Shown here one piece after another: positions 1 through 5,713 of a DNA stretch of 5,713 bases (the stretch's first letter is position 1; every line of letters begins with the position of its first letter). The position numbers were made by a program, and so were the translations under genes. Below the pieces are notes generated by a model that searched no databases, had not been told where the DNA came from, and was given only the letters and a program-made list of their open reading frames with translations. Source of the DNA: Actinomycetota bacterium (lineage in GTDB: Bacteria; Actinomycetota; Actinomycetes; Nanopelagicales; Nanopelagicaceae); NCBI GenBank assembly GCA_947480375.1, contig CANKCX010000057.1, forward strand, positions 1-5,713. Direction: 5' to 3'.

Positions 1-9
1 AAGGTTCAT
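1..9 (-). CDS. Start of next gene downstream of hom (partial; probably thrC, threonine synthase)
   Basis: Only the first three codons (M-N-L) lie in the window. The ATG at 9-7 overlaps the hom stop codon at 8-6 as ATGA, the usual sign of translational coupling within an operon. A purine-rich GAGGG at 19-23, nine bases upstream of the ATG, is a reasonable Shine-Dalgarno sequence inside the hom 3' end. In many actinobacteria hom is followed by thrC and thrB, so threonine synthase is the best guess. That identity rests on gene-order knowledge only, because three residues cannot identify a protein. Confidence 0.45.
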
Positions 10-1295
10 GAACTCATTCCCTCAACTCGAATTACGCTAGCAACATCTTTAACTGCATCAAGCTTTGATAAATCTGAAACAGTGCCTGCAAGCGCAGCAT
101 CACTTGCCTTGTGAGTCATAACAATAAGTTCTGCAGCATCACCACGACCAGTTTGGCGCACTGTCTGAATTGATACATCGTGCTTAGCAAAAGTTTGAGC
201 TACTGAAGCCAGTACGCCAGGGCGATCTGCAACATCTAAGCGGATTAAATAGCGAGTCTTTGTTGATCCCATCGGAGCAATTGCGCGATCTGCGTAATCA
301 CTTTCGCGAGGACCAAGTCCACCGCTTATGCGATGACGAGCAACTGCAACAAGATCGCCGAGAATTGCAGATGCTGTTGGTGCACCACCCGCGCCTCGAC
401 CATAGAACATCATTGCGCCAGCAGATTCTGATTCAACGAATACTGCATTAAATGCTTCGCGGACTGAAGCAAGTGGATGGCTTCTTGAAATAAGAGTTGG
501 GTGAACGCGTACGCTAATTTCACCTTCAGATGTAAGTTCTGCAATTGCCAATAATTTAACAACTAGATCGAGTGACTTAGCAACCGCAACATCAACGTCG
601 GTAATTTTTGTTATGCCTTCACGAAATACATCAGCATCTGTTACGCGAGAATGAAATGCGAGGCCAGCCAGAATTGCAGCCTTAGCCGCAGCATCAAAGC
701 CTTCGACATCTGCAGTTGGATCAGCTTCAGCAAAGCCAAGTGCTTGAGCTTCCTTTAGGGCATCACCAAAAGCGGCGCCGGATTCATCCATCTTGGTCAG
801 AATAAAGTTTGTTGTTCCATTAACAATTCCCATTACGCGATGAACGTGATCGCCAACCAATGATTCGCGAAGTGGTCTAAGAATTGGAATTGCGCCGGCA
901 ACTGATGCTTCGTAGTAAAGATCGACTCCACCTTTATCTGCTGCAGCAAATAATTCGCCGCCATGCTTGGCCAGCAGGGCCTTGTTTGCAGTTACAACCG
1001 ATTTTCCATTTGCAAGTGCTTCAAGAATTAACGAACGAGCAGGTTCAATTCCACCGATTACCTCGATAATTAAATCTATATTTGCATCAGAGACAATTGA
1101 TTTTAAATCTGTTGTAAGTAATTCTTTCGCAACATTTGCACGGCCAAGATTTCTCACGCCAATTTTTACAAGCTCTAATTTCGCACCAGATCTTGCTGCT
1201 AGATCGCTCTGATTTGCAACGATTAAACGTGCGACTTCGCTGCCCACAACGCCGCAGCCGAGCATGCCGACGCGAAGAGTTTTCTGCGAATTCAT
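6..1295 (-). CDS. hom: Homoserine dehydrogenase, monofunctional with C-terminal ACT domain
   Basis: A complete 429-residue homoserine dehydrogenase, an NAD(P)H-dependent cytosolic enzyme that reduces aspartate-4-semialdehyde to homoserine, the branch point to threonine and methionine. The N-terminal Rossmann fold shows the nucleotide-binding pattern GCGVVG at 13-18. The VTANK motif at 101-105 carries the conserved lysine 105. The catalytic domain follows, with EASVAGAIPILRPL (129-142), GIVNGTTNFIL (156-166) and ADPTADVEGFDAAAK (191-205). An ACT domain occupies about 348-427, with the typical DRPGVLASVAQTFAKHDVSI core at 357-376. Family knowledge links this Gram-positive-type C-terminal domain to feedback inhibition by threonine. 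There is no fused aspartokinase, and the length is normal for the monofunctional class. The ATG at 1295 is supported by a Shine-Dalgarno sequence nine bases upstream. The gene lies 37 bp after lysA and overlaps the next gene by ATGA, so it is almost certainly inside an operon. Confidence 0.97.
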   Translation of the reverse strand: MNSQKTLRVGMLGCGVVGSEVARLIVANQSDLAARSGAKLELVKIGVRNLGRANVAKELLTTDLKSIVSDANIDLIIEVIGGIEPARSLILEALANGKSVVTANKALLAKHGGELFAAADKGGVDLYYEASVAGAIPILRPLRESLVGDHVHRVMGIVNGTTNFILTKMDESGAAFGDALKEAQALGFAEADPTADVEGFDAAAKAAILAGLAFHSRVTDADVFREGITKITDVDVAVAKSLDLVVKLLAIAELTSEGEISVRVHPTLISRSHPLASVREAFNAVFVESESAGAMMFYGRGAGGAPTASAILGDLVAVARHRISGGLGPRESDYADRAIAPMGSTKTRYLIRLDVADRPGVLASVAQTFAKHDVSIQTVRQTGRGDAAELIVMTHKASDAALAGTVSDLSKLDAVKDVASVIRVEGMSS

Positions 1296-1304
1296 TGGGC
1301 TATT

Positions 1305-1310
1305 CTCCCC
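1305..1310 (-). promoter_or_regulatory. Shine-Dalgarno site of hom
   Basis: GGGGAG on the minus strand, nine bases before the ATG at 1295. It decides the start in favour of that ATG rather than the internal in-frame ATG at codon 11, which would delete the first strand of the Rossmann fold. It lies in the 37-bp lysA-hom gap, so hom has its own ribosome entry and need not depend on coupling to lysA. Confidence 0.7.
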
Positions 1311-1332
1311 TATTTTTCACCGAAGCCGAACG

Positions 1333-2685
1333 CTATTTAATGGTGCGGGGCGCCTCTTGAACATCGAGTGCTAATAAATCGGCCTCGCTCTCGCGGCGCA
1401 AAATTACCCGAGCGCTGCCATCTGCGACGGCAATCACAGCAGGCTTCAACATGTGGTTGTAGTTGCTGGCCATGCTTCTGCCATATGCCCCGGTTGCAGG
1501 GATCGCCAATAAATCACCAGGACCAATATCGGCAGGTAAACCAATCTCTCTAATAACGATGTCGCCAGTTTCGCAATGCTTGCCGACAATTCGCGAATTA
1601 ATTGGGGCTATCGATGAAGTCCGGTTCGCCAAGATTGCGCAATATTCTGCTTCGTAAAGCGCTGGTCGAATGTTGTCGCTCATGCCGCCATCAACTGCGA
1701 TGTAGCGTCTTGAAATTCCACCATCTAATTCCACATCTTTTGTAGTTCCAACTTCATAAAGTGTTGTCGTAGTTGGGCCAGCGATTGCGCGCCCAGGTTC
1801 GATTGAAATTTTAGGAACTTGTAATTTATGTTTTTCGCATTCGCTACGAACCAATTCGGCCAGTGCCGACATAACTTTATCTGGATCAAAAGTCTTATCC
1901 CCAGCAACATATGCGATGCCATAACCACCACCAAGATCAAGTTCGGCTAATTCGCGATTGAACTGCCCGTGGAATTTTGCTGCTAGTTCAATAAGGCGAG
2001 TTGTAGCAAGAATGAAGCCTTCGTTTTCGAAAATCTGTGAACCAATATGGCAATGCAGGCCTTCTAGCGAAATATTTGATGCGCCTTCAGCTTCAGCAAT
2101 TGCTTTCCAGGCTGCACCACTTGCAATTGAAAATCCAAATTTCACATCTTCATGTGCAGTTGAAATCGCCTCATGTGTATGTGCTTCTACTCCCGGAGTT
2201 ATGCGAAGAAGAACTTTTACAACCTTCCCAGCCGCAGCGGCTAGGCGATTGACGCGCTCAATTTCCTGCATTGAATCAATAACTATTTTTGCTACTCCGA
2301 CTGAAATTGCCTTTGCGATTTCGGCCTCAGATTTATTATTTCCGTGAACCTCAATGCGATCAGCTGGAAAATTTGCCGCCAATGCAACAGCTAGTTCGCC
2401 GCCAGTACACACATCGATACCGATTCCGGCTTCGGCAATCCATTTAGCAACTTCAACTGAAACAAAAGATTTAGATGCGTAATAAACCTGTCCCGCACTT
2501 GGTCCAAAGTTATTTGCTAACGCGTCTTTCCAGCTCTTGATTCGAAATTTGAAATCACCCTCATCTATAACAAATAGTGGAGTTCCAAATTCGCGGGCCA
2601 ATGAAGTTGTTTTGCAGCCGCCGATAACAAGTTCGCCAGAGATCATTGCAGCGTTCTTTGAAAAGACTTCAGGTAAGAAATTCAT
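1333..2685 (-). CDS. lysA: Diaminopimelate decarboxylase
   Basis: A complete 450-residue PLP-dependent fold-type III decarboxylase that converts meso-diaminopimelate to L-lysine, the last lysine-biosynthesis step, in the cytosol. The lysine expected to bind PLP is K72 in YYASKSF (68-74). Other family motifs are the HCHIGSQ segment (211-217), the glycine-rich phosphate-binding loop DLGGGYG (250-256), EPGR (296-299), the active-site cysteine C371 in CETGD (371-375), and GAYGRSMASNYN (399-410) near the C-terminal barrel. The N-terminal stretch LPEVFSKNAA resembles the region before the barrel in longer actinobacterial LysA proteins, which supports the ATG at 2685 over the internal Met14. Only three bases separate this ATG from the argS stop, and the best upstream purine run, GAAAAG at 2695-2700, is a poor Shine-Dalgarno match. 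Translation is therefore probably coupled to argS. No lesion or missing key residue is seen. Confidence 0.97.
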   Translation of the reverse strand: MNFLPEVFSKNAAMISGELVIGGCKTTSLAREFGTPLFVIDEGDFKFRIKSWKDALANNFGPSAGQVYYASKSFVSVEVAKWIAEAGIGIDVCTGGELAVALAANFPADRIEVHGNNKSEAEIAKAISVGVAKIVIDSMQEIERVNRLAAAAGKVVKVLLRITPGVEAHTHEAISTAHEDVKFGFSIASGAAWKAIAEAEGASNISLEGLHCHIGSQIFENEGFILATTRLIELAAKFHGQFNRELAELDLGGGYGIAYVAGDKTFDPDKVMSALAELVRSECEKHKLQVPKISIEPGRAIAGPTTTTLYEVGTTKDVELDGGISRRYIAVDGGMSDNIRPALYEAEYCAILANRTSSIAPINSRIVGKHCETGDIVIREIGLPADIGPGDLLAIPATGAYGRSMASNYNHMLKPAVIAVADGSARVILRRESEADLLALDVQEAPRTIK

Positions 2686-2688
2686 TGC

Positions 2689-4365
2689 TTACATCTTTTC
2701 TGGTGCGCTAACACCGAGTAGTTCTAGGCCATTTGCAATTACCAGTGCAGTTGCTGAACATAAGGTAGCGCGGGCGCTGTGTAGCTCGCTTGGAGTTTCA
2801 TCGCCAAGCGGCAGAACTCGGCAATCAGAATAGAAGCGGTGATAAACCCCGGCCAACTCTTCAACATATCGGGCGACTCGATGAGGTTCGCGAAGTTCGG
2901 CGGCGCCAGCGACAACACGTGGAAATTCGCCAAGGGCGCCAATTAATTCGCGTTCACGTTCATGCACAAGTAATTCTGGATGAACATGTTCGCTTCCAAA
3001 TTTGATTCCGATATCTGCAGCATTTCGCAAGACTGCACAAATTCGGGCATGTGCATATTGCACGTAGTAAACCGGATTTTCATTTGTGCGACTGCGAAGT
3101 ACATCAACATCCATAACCATCGGAGTATCTACTGGATAGCGAATTAGGGTGTATCGAGCAGCATCTACGCCAACTTTTTCAACAAGTTCTTCCAGGGTAA
3201 TAATTGTTCCGGCGCGCTTAGAAAGTTTTACCTCTTCGCCACCCTCCATAATTTTTACCATCTGCCCAATCAATACATGAACGTTATATTCGGGATCATC
3301 GCCATTGCATGCAGCAAGTGCCTTTAAGCGGCCGGTGTAACCGTGATGATCTGCGCCCAACATATAAATGCAAATTTCGAATCCACGTTCGCGCTTTGAA
3401 ATGTAATAAGCCGAATCCGATGCGAAGTAAGCCATTGATCCATCTGACTTAACCATCACTCGATCTTTATCATCACCAAAATCTGTTGTGCGAAGCCAGA
3501 TTGCGCCATCTTGCTCGAAAACATGACCCTTAGATTTCAATACTTCTTGGCAGTGATTGAAGAAATCACCGTCATACAAACTTTTTTCAGAGAACCAGAC
3601 ATCGAAGTGAGTTCCAAATTTGTCTAGAACACCTTGCTGCTGTGCAAGCTGCAGGCGATAACCTAAATCACGAAATGCATCAGTTTGTTCGACGCCAGCT
3701 AATTTAAGAACATCTGGATTAACTGCAACAATCTCTTTCGCTAAATCATCAATGTAAGCGCCGTGATAACCATCTTCTGGGCGATCTTGACCAAGTGCTG
3801 CGGCCTGAAGTGAGGCCCCAAATTTATCCATCTGAACGCCACGATCATTTATATAAAATTCGCGAGTAACTTTTGCGCCAGCTGCTGAAAGAACGCGACC
3901 AAGTGCATCGCCTACTGCAGCCCATCTTGTATGACCAAGATGTAGTGGCCCGGTTGGGTTTGCGCTAATGAATTCGAGGTTGATTGCAACACTATTTAAT
4001 TTATTGGTATGCCCAAAAGTTTTACCGCTTGCAAGAATGTTTGAAATAACGCCACCTTGGCTGCTCTTTGCCAAAGTTATATTTACAAACCCAGGGCCGG
4101 CAATTTCTACATCTGAAATATCTTCACGGGCTTTGAGGCCAGCTTCAATAATTTCAGCAATCTTGCGCGGTGCCAAACCTGATGGTTTAGCCAAGGCAAG
4201 TGCAATTGAAGTTGCGTAATCACCATGATCGCGATTTTTTGGACGTTCCAAGGTAAGTGAAGTTGGAATCTCACAATTTAATTGCGAGGCTGCATCTCGA
4301 AGAACTTGCAGAATTGCCGCACTGATTACATCCTGAATACTCAGGTTGGTCTGCTCGGCGCTCAT
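2689..4365 (-). CDS. argS: Arginyl-tRNA synthetase
   Basis: A complete 558-residue class I aminoacyl-tRNA synthetase that charges tRNA-Arg with arginine using ATP. In order it shows an N-terminal Add-1-type tRNA-recognition domain (about 1-100), the HIGH-type ATP signature HLGH at 142-145 inside EFISANPTGPLHLGH, the conserved LGADHHGYTGRLKAL segment (336-350), the KMSK-type loop KLSKRAG (380-386), and the C-terminal DALR anticodon-binding helical domain from about 432, ending in the characteristic LGVSAPEKM. The length is normal for bacterial ArgRS. The start is firm because an in-frame TAG immediately precedes the ATG at 4365 and no alternative start lies close downstream. There is no Shine-Dalgarno sequence before it; instead a -10-like hexamer ends seven bases upstream, as expected for a leaderless transcript. 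The argS-lysA-hom order is a common actinobacterial cluster. Confidence 0.98.
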   Translation of the reverse strand: MSAEQTNLSIQDVISAAILQVLRDAASQLNCEIPTSLTLERPKNRDHGDYATSIALALAKPSGLAPRKIAEIIEAGLKAREDISDVEIAGPGFVNITLAKSSQGGVISNILASGKTFGHTNKLNSVAINLEFISANPTGPLHLGHTRWAAVGDALGRVLSAAGAKVTREFYINDRGVQMDKFGASLQAAALGQDRPEDGYHGAYIDDLAKEIVAVNPDVLKLAGVEQTDAFRDLGYRLQLAQQQGVLDKFGTHFDVWFSEKSLYDGDFFNHCQEVLKSKGHVFEQDGAIWLRTTDFGDDKDRVMVKSDGSMAYFASDSAYYISKRERGFEICIYMLGADHHGYTGRLKALAACNGDDPEYNVHVLIGQMVKIMEGGEEVKLSKRAGTIITLEELVEKVGVDAARYTLIRYPVDTPMVMDVDVLRSRTNENPVYYVQYAHARICAVLRNAADIGIKFGSEHVHPELLVHERERELIGALGEFPRVVAGAAELREPHRVARYVEELAGVYHRFYSDCRVLPLGDETPSELHSARATLCSATALVIANGLELLGVSAPEKM

Positions 4366-4372
4366 CTAGCGA

Positions 4373-4378
4373 AGTTTA
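4373..4378 (-). promoter_or_regulatory. Candidate -10 element for a leaderless argS transcript
   Basis: The minus strand reads TAAACT (a TANNNT -10 hexamer) followed by exactly seven bases, TCGCTAG, and then the argS ATG. This spacing would put the transcription start on the A of the ATG. The absence of a Shine-Dalgarno sequence fits that reading, and leaderless mRNAs are common in actinobacteria. Against it, no good -35 hexamer is found 16-18 bp upstream, where the sequence runs into the xylA stop codon (GCCTTT at 4396-4401). Such a short AT-rich match can arise by chance. Confidence 0.4.
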
Positions 4379-4393
4379 CAGGTTTAAGTGAGA

Positions 4394-5545
4394 TTAAAGG
4401 CCCATCAAATGTTCGATAGCTAATTGATCGATTGTCTCGTATTGATATCCACGAGCAGCCAATCCATCTACATCAACATTTACTGAAGTTAAATCCTTCC
4501 AACTTTCGCCCTTTGCAAGTGTTGGAACTTCAAGTTCATTGATTCGAGATTCTTCCATCGCAGCTTTAACGCGAGGATCAGCACGAAATGCCAATGCCCG
4601 CTCTTTTAGCGCGAGGTAGGTGCGCATATTTGAAGTCGCTGAAACCCAAACGCCACGATCATCTTCAGTACGTCCTGGCTTGTAATCGAAGTGCTTTGGT
4701 CCGGCGTACTTATAACGCTCTAACAAATCAACTAAGAAGAACGCTGATTTCAGATCGCCATGTCCAAATACCAAGTCTTGGTCAAACTTTGGACCATGTT
4801 GGCCATTCAAATCGATATGGAATAACTTCTTGTGGAATAGCGCTTGCGCAATTCCGTGCACGAAGTTGAGATTTGCCATCTGCTCGTGACCAACTTCTGG
4901 ATTAACGCCAACAAGTTCTGGATGTTCTAGTGAATTAATAAATGCAAGAGCGTGGCCAATTGTTGGCAAGAAGATATCGCCACGAGGTTCATTTGGCTTT
5001 GGTTCAATTGCAAACTTAATGTTGTAACCCTTATCAATTACATATTGCCCAAGAATATTGAAACCTTCGCGATAGCGTTCTAAAGCTACATATCCATCTT
5101 TCGCTGCATCTGATTCGGCACCTTCGCGTCCACCCCAGCACACATAAATTTCTGCGCCAAGTTCTGCAGCTAAATCAATATTGCGCATTACCTTTGAAAT
5201 TGCGAAGCGGCGAATATCGCGCTCATTTGCGGTTAGTGCACCATCTTTAAATATTGGATGGGTAAATAAATTTGTTGTAGCCATCGGAACTTTCATCCCA
5301 GTTTCAGCAAGCGCTTTCTTAAAGCGTGCAATATGTGCGCTACGATCTGAATCATTAGAACCAAAAGGAATTAAATCGTCATCGTGAAAGGTAACTCCAT
5401 ATGCACCGCGTTGCGCCAATTCAGTAACGCTGCGAACTGGATCAAGTGCGCCACGTGTTGCATCTCCGAAAGGATCACGCGCTTGCCAACCAACTGTCCA
5501 AAGGCCAAACGTGAACTTATCTGCTGGGGTTGGTGTTAGTGACAT
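4394..5545 (-). CDS. xylA: Xylose isomerase (Streptomyces-type, short-form)
   Basis: A complete 383-residue TIM-barrel enzyme that interconverts D-xylose and D-xylulose (and D-glucose and D-fructose) in the cytosol with two divalent metal ions. Residue positions coincide with the Streptomyces numbering known from structures. These are H54 and D57 (ring opening), F94 and W137 (substrate pocket), E181, E217, D245 and D287 (metal 1), K183, and E217, H220, D255 and D257 (metal 2). The [19 protein letters not shown] signature (13-31) and the long C-terminal arm (from about 320) that wraps a neighbouring subunit are present. This is the roughly 385-residue short class and not the longer class with an N-terminal insert. 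The ATG at 5545 has a good Shine-Dalgarno sequence five bases upstream, and the matching numbering confirms it. No xylulokinase, transporter or sugar regulator is adjacent; the gene is followed after 28 bp by argS and is divergent from a tRNA-Leu. Confidence 0.97.
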   Translation of the reverse strand: MSLTPTPADKFTFGLWTVGWQARDPFGDATRGALDPVRSVTELAQRGAYGVTFHDDDLIPFGSNDSDRSAHIARFKKALAETGMKVPMATTNLFTHPIFKDGALTANERDIRRFAISKVMRNIDLAAELGAEIYVCWGGREGAESDAAKDGYVALERYREGFNILGQYVIDKGYNIKFAIEPKPNEPRGDIFLPTIGHALAFINSLEHPELVGVNPEVGHEQMANLNFVHGIAQALFHKKLFHIDLNGQHGPKFDQDLVFGHGDLKSAFFLVDLLERYKYAGPKHFDYKPGRTEDDRGVWVSATSNMRTYLALKERALAFRADPRVKAAMEESRINELEVPTLAKGESWKDLTSVNVDVDGLAARGYQYETIDQLAIEHLMGL

Positions 5546-5550
5546 CCTGT

Positions 5551-5557
5551 CTCCTTT
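5551..5557 (-). promoter_or_regulatory. Shine-Dalgarno site of xylA
   Basis: AAAGGAG on the minus strand, five bases before the ATG at 5545, is the strongest ribosome-binding sequence in the window. It contrasts with argS and lysA, which have none that is convincing. It implies that the xylA mRNA has a 5' leader and is translated by the canonical route. Confidence 0.75.
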
Positions 5558-5562
5558 ATTAA

Positions 5563-5580
5563 GAGTGGTAGAAGCTACTC
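5563..5580. promoter_or_regulatory. Imperfect 18-bp dyad upstream of xylA (candidate operator)
   Basis: On the minus strand the two arms are GAGTAG and CCACTC around a six-base centre, CTTCTA. Five of six arm positions are symmetrical. The dyad ends just 5' of the xylA Shine-Dalgarno site and contains a -10-like TAGCTT (5572-5577). The position would suit an operator for a sugar-responsive repressor. No convincing -35 partner for that hexamer is seen, and an imperfect dyad of this size can occur by chance. No specific regulator is implied. Confidence 0.25.
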
Positions 5581-5614
5581 ATGGCTAAATTGCTTGCCCT
5601 AATTTAATCTCAGT

Positions 5615-5644
5615 TTGGTGCTTTTGCCTAAGTTCCCTTAATCT
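5615..5644 (+). promoter_or_regulatory. Candidate promoter of the tRNA-Leu gene
   Basis: A -35-like TTGGTG (5615-5620), an 18-bp spacer and a -10-like TAATCT (5639-5644) precede the tRNA. The predicted start would be near the A at 5651, nine bases before the mature tRNA 5' end at 5660, a normal short leader for RNase P removal. Each hexamer matches the sigma-70 consensus at only about half its positions, so the call rests mainly on spacing and placement. The element lies back to back with the unidentified xylA promoter inside the 114-bp divergent region. Confidence 0.4.
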
Positions 5645-5659
5645 TCTCTCATCTCTCCA

Positions 5660-5713
5660 GCGGGAGTGGTGAAATGGCAGACACGCAAGTCTTAGGAACT
5701 TGTGTCTTCGGAC
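5660..5713 (+). tRNA. tRNA-Leu(UAG), 5' part, truncated by the window end
   Basis: The sequence folds as the 5' portion of a class II tRNA. It has an acceptor 5' strand GCGGGAG (5660-5666), U8 and G9, and a D stem GTG/CAC (5669-5671 with 5682-5684) around the loop AAATGGCAGA. The anticodon stem is CAAGT/ACTTG (5686-5690 with 5698-5702), fully paired. The seven-base loop CTTAGGA puts the anticodon UAG at 5693-5695, which reads CUA and related CUN leucine codons. A long variable arm follows, GTC-TTCG-GAC (5704-5713), typical of leucine tRNAs. The T arm and 3' acceptor strand lie beyond the window, so the acceptor pairing cannot be checked here. Confidence 0.93.

Noticed and set aside
1296..1332. 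Possible attenuator or terminator in the lysA-hom gap
   Set aside because: The repeated TTCGG motif is a direct repeat and not an inverted one. The GGG/CCC pairing around the hom Shine-Dalgarno site is only three pairs, and there is no poly-T tract.
1958..2347. 129-codon open frame on the plus strand opposite lysA, and several shorter plus-strand frames opposite hom, argS and xylA
   Set aside because: They lie entirely antisense to strongly supported genes, have compositions expected of shadow frames (for example Ser, Ala and Ile rich), show no recognisable domain, and have no convincing ribosome-binding context.
4383..4398. Possible terminator hairpin between xylA and argS (TTTAA-TCTCAC-TTAAA on the minus strand)
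   Set aside because: The stem is five A-T pairs only, includes the xylA stop codon, does not extend beyond a C-C mismatch, and has no following T run. It would not work as an intrinsic terminator.
1..5545. Frequent TTCGCG / CGCGAA hexamers across the genes
   Set aside because: They recur in coding sequence on the template side and fit codon and dipeptide preference (GCG-AA, CGC-GAA). There is no regular spacing, clustering or intergenic enrichment that suggests a functional repeat.
5660..5713. tRNA 3' end as a possible integration site with an adjacent mobile element
   Set aside because: The 3' half of the tRNA is outside the window, the flank inside the window is ordinary chromosome, and no integrase or direct repeat is seen.

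Overview
The window looks like a piece of an actinobacterial chromosome with moderate GC (by eye well below that of Streptomyces or Mycobacterium). All four complete proteins have actinobacterial character: XylA carries the [19 protein letters not shown] signature of the Streptomyces-type enzyme, and Hom begins with the LGCGVVGSEVA pattern. Low-to-moderate GC, very tight gene packing and short intergenic gaps would fit a streamlined aquatic lineage such as acI / Nanopelagicales. That placement is an inference from style and not a demonstrated identity.

Layout: the minus strand carries one tightly packed run transcribed from right to left. It reads xylA (5545-4394), a 28-bp gap, argS (4365-2689), a 3-bp gap, lysA (2685-1333), a 37-bp gap, hom (1295-6), and then the ATG of a further gene overlapping the hom stop as ATGA. 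The far right holds the 5' two thirds of a tRNA-Leu with anticodon UAG on the plus strand, divergent from xylA across a 114-bp intergenic region and cut by the window end.

Function: argS-lysA-hom, commonly followed by thrC and thrB, is a familiar actinobacterial housekeeping arrangement. It combines arginyl-tRNA synthesis, the last step of lysine biosynthesis (meso-diaminopimelate to lysine), and the branch-point reductase leading to homoserine, threonine and methionine. The less expected member is xylA, xylose isomerase, a sugar-catabolic enzyme placed directly upstream of argS with no recognisable terminator between them. It either shares transcription with the biosynthetic genes or ends just before a candidate leaderless promoter for argS that sits in the 28-bp gap.

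No mobile element, CRISPR array, prophage, toxin-antitoxin pair or new defence system is visible. All four complete genes are intact and retain their expected catalytic motifs. The points worth a second look are regulatory and organisational: the xylA/argS junction, the dyad upstream of xylA, and the missing Shine-Dalgarno sequences in front of argS and lysA.
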